Assembly: GCF_022458865.1 (NCBI RefSeq)
Contig: NZ_JAJNMU010000033.1
Location: 1 to 64,000 of the forward strand
DNA length: 64,000 bases
Reading direction: 5' to 3'
From: Paenibacillus periandrae
GTDB taxonomy: Bacteria; Bacillota; Bacilli; Paenibacillales; NBRC-103111
Shown piece by piece: positions 17,287-24,631 of this stretch (the first letter of the stretch is position 1; each line of letters begins with the position of its first letter). The position numbers and the translations under genes were made by a program. A model generated the notes under the pieces. That model was not told where the DNA came from, made no database searches, and was given only the letters and a program-made list of their open reading frames with translations.

Positions 17287-18936
17287 TTACGGATGCATGC
17301 AAATCGATGTTCCTGAATGAGTCAAGGTCAGCTTATCCTCGCATTTCAGAGGGCGTTCCTCGATGAACGCGATACCGAGCTTGGCGAGCCTTTCCCGATT
17401 GGACCAGCTGTACGTGAAATCGGCCCTAACGGGCAGCTGAGCCGCTTGGATTTCTGAGAGCTGCTCGCGCAGCGTCTGATTCCACGTATATTGATAATAC
17501 GTATAGGTACCTCCTACGATTACCGTATTGATCGAAATAACCGCTATTAAGAGCCAGCTTGCCCCCGTTACAACTCGATTCCCTTTAATACTAAAGCCAA
17601 GCCACACACAGATGAGCGGAATGATCCAAAACTGCGGTACGTAGCGTGCCCACCAGGCAACCGGATTAACAAAGGCCGAGATGGCCAGTATGCTGATCAA
17701 CCCAATAGCAGCCATAGCAGCCCCTTTACGATAGTGAAAACCAAGAGCCAGCAGCAGCAGTGCGAGCAGCAGCACCCCACTGAATAGCGGTCCAAAGCCA
17801 GAAACCGCCGCGTCCGGCGCACTCAAGGCAACCAACTCGCGTTCTGTGAATGTAAATGGCAGTTTGATCTGCGTAGGGGTCTTCTCCGAGGTATTCCCCG
17901 CCATGACGGAAAAATTAGAATTCACAGCCTGCTCAAATCGATTCATCGACTCCAAATTGCGCGGAATAAAGTCTTGAATTACATCGACAGCCCCTGCACC
18001 CGCCAACGGATAGAACGGATTCCCTTGCGCAATGGTATTGGTGACATAAGGATTATACCCAATGAGAAACATGCCCATCAGTCCGCCAACCGCGGCTATC
18101 ATAAACATCTGCTTCAAACGCACGAATTGCTCACTCATGTATAATACTACCAGCAGACCGAGTGTCAGCACACCTGCATAGGCTATCCCTGTGAATTTAA
18201 TATTCATTGCAAAAATCATCAGAGCTGAATAAGCGCTGAGCAGCAGCCATCCAGGTCTGGCAAAGATCAGGCAAGCCAAAGCCACTAAACATAATAAAAC
18301 CGAAGCTAACAAGCCGTCCACATAATAACTGAATACTTGATACACACTCACAGGATTTAACGCAAGCAATACGGCAACGATAACAGCACGTTTCGCTTGA
18401 TCCGGTCTCAGTGCAAGCAGCGCTGACATACTGAGCAGAAAGGATGTCACGATCATCAGCAGATTGAATACCTTGCTATGCTCAATCAAGCCAGTTGCTG
18501 CATACATGACTGCCGAAGCGATCTCCGATGCCCGCCCGTAGTGATTGATCCATAGGGAATGTCCGGTTGATACATTCAATGCTTCGTCATACACAGGATT
18601 CCAGCCGTTCGCCAAATAAATTACCGATTCTTGATGATAGGCTTGACCATCATAGGATAGATCGTAAAAGCTGCCGCTAATCCAAAAGCATACAGCGAAT
18701 AATAAAATAGAAAGAGCCAAGGCTTCTCCTAACAGACGACCTGGTTTTTCCACCTGAAGCATCTTCGCTGCCATCCACGCCATACCGACAGACAGTGCCA
18801 CAACAGGCCAAATGTGTAGACCCGTTATAGAAATACCGAGCATGAACAATAGCGAAGGTACGATCAAGGAACCAACGGTTACTGTCAATAGCGTCAATCC
18901 GCTAACCATGCTTATTGCTACCAACCGATTTTTCAT
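17287..18936 (-). CDS. polytopic membrane glycosyltransferase-like protein (GT-C type)
   Basis: Read from ATG 18936, behind AAAGGTGG at 7 nt; an ATG seven codons further upstream lacks such a site. It has 549 aa and about eleven to thirteen membrane segments. The first extracytoplasmic loop carries an acidic, aromatic motif (FYDLSYDGQAYHQE, near residues 85-100), as in lipid-phosphate-sugar-dependent GT-C glycosyltransferases. The C terminus is a soluble tail. It ends a four-gene minus-strand cluster with a PAP2-like phosphatase, an SMR-like transporter and a UbiA phosphoribosyltransferase. It could transfer a polyprenyl-phosphate-linked sugar outside the membrane. The specific reaction is an inference. 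Confidence 0.7.
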   Translation of the reverse strand: MKNRLVAISMVSGLTLLTVTVGSLIVPSLLFMLGISITGLHIWPVVALSVGMAWMAAKMLQVEKPGRLLGEALALSILLFAVCFWISGSFYDLSYDGQAYHQESVIYLANGWNPVYDEALNVSTGHSLWINHYGRASEIASAVMYAATGLIEHSKVFNLLMIVTSFLLSMSALLALRPDQAKRAVIVAVLLALNPVSVYQVFSYYVDGLLASVLLCLVALACLIFARPGWLLLSAYSALMIFAMNIKFTGIAYAGVLTLGLLVVLYMSEQFVRLKQMFMIAAVGGLMGMFLIGYNPYVTNTIAQGNPFYPLAGAGAVDVIQDFIPRNLESMNRFEQAVNSNFSVMAGNTSEKTPTQIKLPFTFTERELVALSAPDAAVSGFGPLFSGVLLLALLLLALGFHYRKGAAMAAIGLISILAISAFVNPVAWWARYVPQFWIIPLICVWLGFSIKGNRVVTGASWLLIAVISINTVIVGGTYTYYQYTWNQTLREQLSEIQAAQLPVRADFTYSWSNRERLAKLGIAFIEERPLKCEDKLTLTHSGTSICMHP

Positions 18937-18960
18937 ATACTTTCCACCTTTCAACATGAA

Positions 18961-19377
18961 TTACAGCATGCTCGAAGCGGCCCATGCCAGCAGCAGTCCG
19001 ACGGCCAAGCCTCCCGCTACTTCCATACGTGTATGGCCCTGCTTTTCGCGCAAATGTACCTTTCCATCCGCTAAGGTATTAATCCAGCGTGCATTCTCGC
19101 CAACAGCACGGCGAAGGCCAACGGCATCCATCATCACAATATAGGTTATGGCTGCAGCCAAACCGAATAACGGTGTACCCCAGCCATGCTCAAAGCCGAT
19201 GAATATCGTGATCGAGGAAATCACCGAGGTATGGGTACTTGGAAATCCTCCATTACCGATATGCTGTCTGGCATCAACACCATAACGCAGCCGATTAATC
19301 ACATATTTAAGTGTACCTGAGCACAGCCAGGCAGCAAATGGCAAAACCGGATACAGGTACCCTGCATCTAAGCTCAT
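18961..19377 (-). CDS. divergent PAP2 family phosphatase-like membrane protein
   Basis: A 138-aa membrane protein of the divergent PAP2 (DUF212) family. Visible family motifs are GGFPSTHTSVISSI, MMDAVGLRRAVGE and the C-terminal GHTRMEVAGGLAVG. ATG 19377 is preceded by AGGAGGG at 8 nt and lies 5 nt past the stop of the SMR-like gene. A longer upstream reading would lie inside that gene. Next to a decaprenyl-phosphate phosphoribosyltransferase homologue, it may dephosphorylate a lipid-linked phosphoribose, as the PAP2 protein beside the mycobacterial enzyme is thought to do. Confidence 0.85.
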   Translation of the reverse strand: MSLDAGYLYPVLPFAAWLCSGTLKYVINRLRYGVDARQHIGNGGFPSTHTSVISSITIFIGFEHGWGTPLFGLAAAITYIVMMDAVGLRRAVGENARWINTLADGKVHLREKQGHTRMEVAGGLAVGLLLAWAASSML

Positions 19378-19382
19378 CAATA

Positions 19383-19739
19383 TCACCCTCCTGAACGGGC
19401 AATCAATACAACACCAGCCAAAATAACGGCTGCCCCAAGCCATTTTTGCATCGATATCGTTTCATGAAACAACCAGATGCTCATCAGCATCACGAGTATA
19501 TAACCCAAGCTAACCATCGGATACGCCGTACTTAACGGAAACTTTCTTAACGCAAGCAGCCAGCATATCGAGCTGAGGCCATAACTAGCCAAGCCCGCTG
19601 CCACAGGCCAAGCACGAAGCAAGCCGAACCCCGATACCGCAGTCATATCACCCGCCTTCAACGATTCTATCCCCCACTTCATCAGCACTTGTCCCACAGC
19701 GCCCAGCACAATGGAGGCTATCAACTCTATGTACTTCAT
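19383..19739 (-). CDS. SMR/EamA-like small multidrug-resistance-type transporter
   Basis: A 118-aa protein with four hydrophobic segments, the size and topology of SMR proteins (EmrE) and of ArnE/ArnF-like lipid-sugar flippase subunits. The pattern AYPMVSLGYILVMLMSIWLFHE near 70-95 fits the family. Between genes for lipid-linked sugar metabolism, a flippase role for a polyprenyl-phosphate sugar is more likely than drug export, but this is inference. Confidence 0.8.
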   Translation of the reverse strand: MKYIELIASIVLGAVGQVLMKWGIESLKAGDMTAVSGFGLLRAWPVAAGLASYGLSSICWLLALRKFPLSTAYPMVSLGYILVMLMSIWLFHETISMQKWLGAAVILAGVVLIARSGG

Positions 19740-19759
19740 ACCTGCTCCCCCATTGCCGT

Positions 19760-20674
19760 TTATTTATCGAAAACCATCAGAATGAACATCACCGATATCG
19801 CATACAGCACAACCGTCACTAAAATATGCTTATCTTCCAAAAGGAGCTTATCCGGCTTCCCTCCTCTGCCTTCCACATGAATCAGATACAAATATCGAAA
19901 TATTCCATACAGCACCAATATCAACGTCCACATCAGATGGATCGTATGTCCGGAATTGAAGGTAAAAAGGGCATAGCTCATAATTGTCGCTGTCGTAACG
20001 ATAGCGTTCATCTGATTCAGTAAATCCATCGAATAATACTCCAGTACATGACGGTGGTCGCCTTTATCCGATTTCAGCAAAACCAATTCATGCCTCCGCT
20101 TACTAATCGCCAAGAAAAGCGCGAGCAAAAGCGTGCAAATGAGAAACCAGGGTGTTAATGGAACCCCAATGATGAGCCCCCCACCAACAGCCCTCAGCAC
20201 AAATCCGGAAGCCACGATCAATAGATCGAGGATAACGACATGCTTAAGACGATACGAGTACAGGACATTCAGGACAAAATAAAGCAGCAGCACAAATCCG
20301 AAAGGTGGGTGAAAACGAAAAGCAGCAAAAAAACTGGCCGCCAACAAAACAAGTCCAAATACCAAGGCCATCTGCGGATTCAAAGCACCTGAAGCCAGTG
20401 GTCGGTTCTTCTTCTCGGGATGCATGCGATCCCGGTCACGATCGACATAGTCATTCAGTACATACACACAGCTGGAAACGAGGCAGAACAAAATGAATCC
20501 AGTGAAAGCTTTTCCCAGCATATCTACATTGGCGATTCTAATCGAAAAGATCAAAGCCGCAAATACGAGCACATTTTTGGTCCACTGTTTGGGCCTCATT
20601 AACGTAAAGAACATACCGAGAAACGGTTTGTTCACCTCTTCCTTAAGCTTAATATCTGCTTTGGTAGGCGCCAT
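19760..20674 (-). CDS. UbiA-family decaprenyl-phosphate phosphoribosyltransferase-like protein
   Basis: ATG 20674 follows AAAGGAG at 8 nt, giving 304 aa; the frame is open 32 codons further upstream without a ribosome site. It is a UbiA-superfamily prenyltransferase with about eight or nine membrane segments. The first Asp-rich motif is NDYVDRDRDRMHPEKKNRPL and a second region is SYRLKHVVILDL. The HPxKxxRP form is characteristic of 5-phosphoribosyl-1-pyrophosphate:polyprenyl-phosphate phosphoribosyltransferases (Rv3806c family) rather than quinone enzymes. It is the first gene of the minus-strand cluster. No DprE1/DprE2 epimerase is seen nearby, so the product here would be lipid-linked ribose. 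Confidence 0.85.
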   Translation of the reverse strand: MAPTKADIKLKEEVNKPFLGMFFTLMRPKQWTKNVLVFAALIFSIRIANVDMLGKAFTGFILFCLVSSCVYVLNDYVDRDRDRMHPEKKNRPLASGALNPQMALVFGLVLLAASFFAAFRFHPPFGFVLLLYFVLNVLYSYRLKHVVILDLLIVASGFVLRAVGGGLIIGVPLTPWFLICTLLLALFLAISKRRHELVLLKSDKGDHRHVLEYYSMDLLNQMNAIVTTATIMSYALFTFNSGHTIHLMWTLILVLYGIFRYLYLIHVEGRGGKPDKLLLEDKHILVTVVLYAISVMFILMVFDK

Positions 20675-20690
20675 AACTGAATTCTCCTTT

Positions 20691-20896
20691 GTTCGTTCAA
20701 GATAAGTGAATACAATCGCATTCGCCCCAAAATTCATTATAACGAACGAATATACTGTTATAAAGAACAAAAGTGTAGAGATTTGTGGAGTATATCGGCG
20801 AAATAAGTAGGATATTGTTCTTTAAACCGAACCAATCCAAGTTCAAACATTTTTATTTTCGATAAATTTGCGTTATAATCCATTTTATTGTTCGTT
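20691..20896. promoter_or_regulatory. divergent promoter region with SinR-box-like motifs
   Basis: The ~400-nt gap between the UbiA cluster and the polysaccharide cluster holds two exact matches to the B. subtilis SinR operator GTTCTYT in inverted orientation: AAAGAAC (20762-20768) and GTTCTTT (20817-20823). It also holds GTTCGTT variants at 20691-20697, 20741-20747 (reverse) and 20890-20896. Plausible -10 elements are TATAAT on the minus strand near 20734-20739 and TATAAT on the plus strand at 20874-20879. A SinR gene with a B. subtilis-like recognition helix lies 6 kb downstream. Confidence 0.45.
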
Positions 20897-20910
20897 ATTA
20901 AGAATAATGG

Positions 20911-21025
20911 GTAATGGTACTTGTTGTCACCACAAGGTAAAGCGGCCCAAAAGGAACTTGGCAGTTTTGGATCGGGACCATGGTGTCGATAAAACGAGAA
21001 ATTTGGCCATACGTATTACCGTTGA
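20911..21025 (+). other. possible structured 5' leader of the polysaccharide cluster
   Basis: From the -10 at 20874 to ATG 21077 the leader is about 190 nt. GGTAAT near its 5' end can pair with ATTACC near 21019-21024. Inside are a CTTGT/ACAAG hairpin and GGCCC/GGGACC complementarities. It matches no riboswitch class recognised by eye; GEMM, ydaO and THF were considered. Confidence 0.3.
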
Positions 21026-21076
21026 ATAGGTGATGTGATAAAGCTGAATGATTAACTAGCGAAAGGAGCTGCGTGG

Positions 21077-22270
21077 ATGCTCACGAATTCATTGCAACCC
21101 ATGATTGTAATAACATCGATACTCGTATTCCTTATTATGGTCATGCTTGCTATTTTGTTCACATTACGTGCAAGGAGCCTTTCCTTAGATCAGCAAACCG
21201 CTGCATGCTTACTCCAGCATCAGGAATATTTCCACTATCTCAGCATCAATATGGACAGCCCTGAGCCATTATTACCTCCACCGGGTAAACTTACCATCAA
21301 GGAACTTAAGGCCATCCAACAAAAACTATTGGAATGGATCGAGGTGCTTGAAGGTTCTCATCGCGATAAGCTAAGTGAATTATGCGAGCAAATGGGGCTT
21401 GTCGAGCTGAATCGCAAACGCCTGCATAGCCACATCCACTGGGAACGCATAGATGCCGTATATCATCTTGGTGTTATGCGAGCCAAAACATGCACGAGCG
21501 AATTGCTTACCCTGCTGGAACGCGAAACCGATGAATCCACTGCTTTTGTGATCGGCCGCGCGGCTGCCAAATGCGCACAACAGCCAGGTGAGCTGCGCAA
21601 GCTCATATTGCGACTAGTCAAGCATCACCCGCAAAGCCATCATTTGATCATGGACATCATAGGTTCATCCACCTTGGATCCAACCCCTGTCTTTCTGGAA
21701 ATGCTGCTGACTCAGGAGGAAGACCTGATTATCATTGCCTTGGTCGGACTTTCCGGGCGCCATGCTCCCGAGGCCATTCCGTTTCTGGATAGCCTTGTCC
21801 ATTCGGAGCACAAAGAGGTACGCATTAAAGCCTGCAAGCTGCTGCTCCAGTACACGCATTTGCTGCTACCCGATCAGCTTCTTGCTTTTATGCAGCATTC
21901 GGATTGGGAAATCCGGGTCGCAGCAGTAAAAGCTGCAGGCCAGCAGCCTGTTGACGATTTCACCGATAGGTTGAAACACGCCATGTTGGATTCCGAGTGG
22001 TGGGTACGTCATTACGCTACAGCAAGCTTGTCCAAGCTGGGCATCAAAGGTTTCCAAGCCATGTGTGAAGCTGCCCTGGCTGCCGAGGAAGAGCAGCATC
22101 GTGATATGGCCAAAGCTGCCTTACATGAACATATGGAAACGGCGGAGTCTTTAGCTTCCCAAGACATCAGGCAGCTTTTATATTTCAATGAATGCTCCCA
22201 CCTGTACGAAAAAATGTTCAATGAATCTTATGTTGACCGCAATGTGACACAACTGCGAATCAGTTCGTAG
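21077..22270 (+). CDS. HEAT-repeat membrane-anchored protein
   Basis: A 397-aa protein with one N-terminal membrane segment (~9-30) followed by a cytoplasmic part of helical repeats. From ~115 to the end it shows HEAT-like units (RIDAVYHLGVM, LIIIALVGLSGRHAPEAIPFLDSLVHSEHKEVRIKACKLL-type blocks, DWEIRVAAVKAAGQ, EWWVRHYATASLSKLG). Such repeats act as protein scaffolds. An AAAGGAGCTGC site precedes ATG 21077. It is 13 nt from the GT2 synthase downstream and the first gene of the four-gene cluster, so it probably organises the synthase at the membrane. Function is inferred. Confidence 0.85.
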   Translation: MLTNSLQPMIVITSILVFLIMVMLAILFTLRARSLSLDQQTAACLLQHQEYFHYLSINMDSPEPLLPPPGKLTIKELKAIQQKLLEWIEVLEGSHRDKLSELCEQMGLVELNRKRLHSHIHWERIDAVYHLGVMRAKTCTSELLTLLERETDESTAFVIGRAAAKCAQQPGELRKLILRLVKHHPQSHHLIMDIIGSSTLDPTPVFLEMLLTQEEDLIIIALVGLSGRHAPEAIPFLDSLVHSEHKEVRIKACKLLLQYTHLLLPDQLLAFMQHSDWEIRVAAVKAAGQQPVDDFTDRLKHAMLDSEWWVRHYATASLSKLGIKGFQAMCEAALAAEEEQHRDMAKAALHEHMETAESLASQDIRQLLYFNECSHLYEKMFNESYVDRNVTQLRISS

Positions 22271-22283
22271 AAAGGAGAACGAG

Positions 22284-23753
22284 ATGAGAGCTTTTTTATT
22301 AGAATATGGGTTGTTCGCCACCCTCCTGATCACAGGCTCCAGCTTATTGTACTTTTTGATTATGGCACTTTCCTCACAACGGATGCGGACACAGATCAAA
22401 AGCACGATGTATTCACGATTTCGTGAGTTATCCGGCTCGGAGCATGTACCACCTGTTTCTATTCTCGTTCCTTCCTACAATGAGGAACTAACCATTATTG
22501 ATAATGTCCGTTCCTTGATGGCACTGGAATTCCCCCAGTATGAAGTCGTCGTTATTAACGACGGCTCTCAGGATAGCACCCTGCAGGTACTGGTCGATGA
22601 ATTTCAGCTCACCAGGATTCGTCCAAGCTCCATCCGCAGTCTTGTGCAATCGAAGTCTATAGAAGAGATTTATCACAATCCGCAGTACCCCAAGCTGGTC
22701 GTCATCAATAAAAAGAACGGTGGCAAGGCTGACGCGCTTAATGCCGGTATCAATGCAGCCCAATATCCATTGGTTGCTACCATTGACGCGGATTCGATGC
22801 TGGAGAAGGATGCGCTGATTCGTTTGGTCCAGCTCTATATGGAAAATCCGGAGCAGCACATCGCTATTGGAGGAAATGTGAGAATTGCGAACGGCAGTAC
22901 CATACAGGGCGGGCGTGTGACCAAGCACCGACTGTCCCGTAAATCATTGCCGGCCATGCAATATGTAGAATATATGAGAGCTTTCCTGGGAGGACGCATC
23001 GGCTGGAGTGCCTTAAACGGTCTGTTGATCGTATCTGGAGCTTTTGGTTTGTTTCGTAAAGATTATTTAATAGAAGTAGGCGGGTATGAGGCGGATTGTC
23101 CGGGTGAAGACATGAACATCGTCATGAAGCTGCATCGTTATATGCTTCAGCAAGGGCTGCCTTACCGGATACTTTTTTGCCCTGATGCGGTGTGCTGGAC
23201 ACAGGCGCCTGATACGTTAAGCATACTTGGATCACAGCGAAAGCGCTGGATTCGAGGTAATTTGTGGAATGTTATTCATTTTAGAGCGATGCTGTTCGTT
23301 CCCAAATATAAAATCATCGGATGGCTGGCCTTGCCCTACACGATCCTGTACGAAACGTTAAGTCCTTTCATTAAGCTCTCTGGCTTGGTCGCACTACTTG
23401 CTTATGTGGTAATGAATATGACCCAATGGCCCATTTTGTTAGCTTTTATATTAATCAATCTGCTTATCAGTCTGTTGTTCACGACCGGGTCGCTCATTAT
23501 CGAGGAAATTGCTTTTAAACGCAGCACACAAACTGCTGACATTTGGAAAATCATTGGGTATTCAATGCTGATGACCATCGGTTATGACCAAATGAATGCA
23601 CTGTGGAAGCTGCACGGTCATGCAGACTTCCTGCGCCGTAACAACAGCTGGGGCACCATGGTACGACGCAGCTGGAAAGAGGATGTCACCGAGCAGCCCC
23701 TGTCTCCAACGCAGCTATCAGCAGGACAATCGTCCAAAGCGACGGTTATGTAA
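22284..23753 (+). CDS. processive family 2 glycosyltransferase (polysaccharide synthase)
   Basis: A 489-aa membrane glycosyltransferase like PgaC/IcaA and B. subtilis YdaM. It has an N-terminal membrane segment (~8-30) and a cytoplasmic GT-A domain with all expected motifs. These are VVINDGS (Asp93), KKNGGKADALNAG, the metal-binding TIDADSM, the acceptor-side GED and the processive-enzyme signature QRKRWIRGN. Three or four C-terminal membrane segments follow. It would polymerise and extrude a beta-linked polysaccharide; the sugar is unknown. RBS AAAGGAG; 13 nt after the HEAT gene. Confidence 0.92.
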   Translation: MRAFLLEYGLFATLLITGSSLLYFLIMALSSQRMRTQIKSTMYSRFRELSGSEHVPPVSILVPSYNEELTIIDNVRSLMALEFPQYEVVVINDGSQDSTLQVLVDEFQLTRIRPSSIRSLVQSKSIEEIYHNPQYPKLVVINKKNGGKADALNAGINAAQYPLVATIDADSMLEKDALIRLVQLYMENPEQHIAIGGNVRIANGSTIQGGRVTKHRLSRKSLPAMQYVEYMRAFLGGRIGWSALNGLLIVSGAFGLFRKDYLIEVGGYEADCPGEDMNIVMKLHRYMLQQGLPYRILFCPDAVCWTQAPDTLSILGSQRKRWIRGNLWNVIHFRAMLFVPKYKIIGWLALPYTILYETLSPFIKLSGLVALLAYVVMNMTQWPILLAFILINLLISLLFTTGSLIIEEIAFKRSTQTADIWKIIGYSMLMTIGYDQMNALWKLHGHADFLRRNNSWGTMVRRSWKEDVTEQPLSPTQLSAGQSSKATVM

Positions 23754-23792
23754 CCTATATGCCCAATCATAATCAAAAGGAGTGTTTCCATT

Positions 23793-24608
23793 ATGAATAT
23801 GTCCGCTATCATCCATAACGATTTATCTTACCATCTATATGAGCAAGTCACCGAGCAGCTGCCAGCCTCCGGGCAGGGCAAATGCGGTCTCATCCTGGCA
23901 CATATCAGTAATCCAGGATTGATCGAGCTGCAGGATTTGGAGACACGCCTCAGTATGGAGGATACGACGCTTAACATCCTTATGAGCTATGAACCCAGAG
24001 AGTCGCTTCTGGTTGTTGTATTACCCGGCCAGCCTCTCGCTCATACACACTTCCTTTCCTTGTCCATCAAGGATTTCCTGCAGCAGTCAGGCCTCTTGAC
24101 CGGACCTATCACCACAGCCAGCTTTCCTGAAAGTGCAGTACTGAATGCGCCTGCGATGTCAGAAATGATCGCTATGACCAATAATCAGGATACAGTAGAT
24201 CGCGAAATCCGCGTATTTCATCGTCATATTCAAGTCGAGACCGCATCCTCTATTGTTATGATTGATCAAAATACCGATCTGCTTGATTTCCTGTCAGCAC
24301 GACTTAGTCACCGAGGCTACGCTGTTCGCCCAGCTCAAGACGGTATGGAAGGTCTCCAATTAATTACTGAAACACCACCGGACCTGGTGATCACAGAGCT
24401 CCATCTACCCGCACTTGACGGTTATCAGTTAATTCACACAATTCGCCAATCTCGTACATTAAAAAATCAATGCAAAATCATGGTGCTTACCGATCTCGGA
24501 CTCGAGCAGGAGTTCGGCAAATGCTTTGACCTGGGTGTCTCCGATATCCTTACAAAGCCATTTTCCCCCATCGAGCTGGAGGCCCGAATTCATCGGCTGC
24601 TAGCATAA
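23793..24608 (+). CDS. degenerate GGDEF plus degenerate receiver protein
   Basis: A 271-aa cytoplasmic protein. The C-terminal ~120 residues are a CheY-like receiver, but the phosphorylated Asp is Glu (VITELHLP, E202) and one of the acidic pair is Gln (D158-Q159). Thr233 and Lys255 are kept. This would be a locked, phospho-mimic-like receiver. Residues ~25-130 match the layout of a GGDEF domain: ESLLVVVLPGQPLAHTHF is like GDEFxVLLPG, and ITTASFPES is like GVASYPE. The GGDEF signature itself is EPRES, so no cyclase activity is expected. It could be a c-di-GMP-sensing or structural regulator of the neighbouring synthase, like YdaK in B. subtilis. RBS AAAAGGAG. The GGDEF assignment is from pattern, not alignment. 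Confidence 0.75.
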   Translation: MNMSAIIHNDLSYHLYEQVTEQLPASGQGKCGLILAHISNPGLIELQDLETRLSMEDTTLNILMSYEPRESLLVVVLPGQPLAHTHFLSLSIKDFLQQSGLLTGPITTASFPESAVLNAPAMSEMIAMTNNQDTVDREIRVFHRHIQVETASSIVMIDQNTDLLDFLSARLSHRGYAVRPAQDGMEGLQLITETPPDLVITELHLPALDGYQLIHTIRQSRTLKNQCKIMVLTDLGLEQEFGKCFDLGVSDILTKPFSPIELEARIHRLLA

Positions 24609-24631
24609 TGAGTTAAAGGAGCACACCTGAT

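Noticed and set aside
20911..21025. Known riboswitch class in the HEAT gene leader
   Set aside because: The blocks of GEMM-I/II, ydaO and THF aptamers were looked for and are absent; kept only as a possible unclassified structure.
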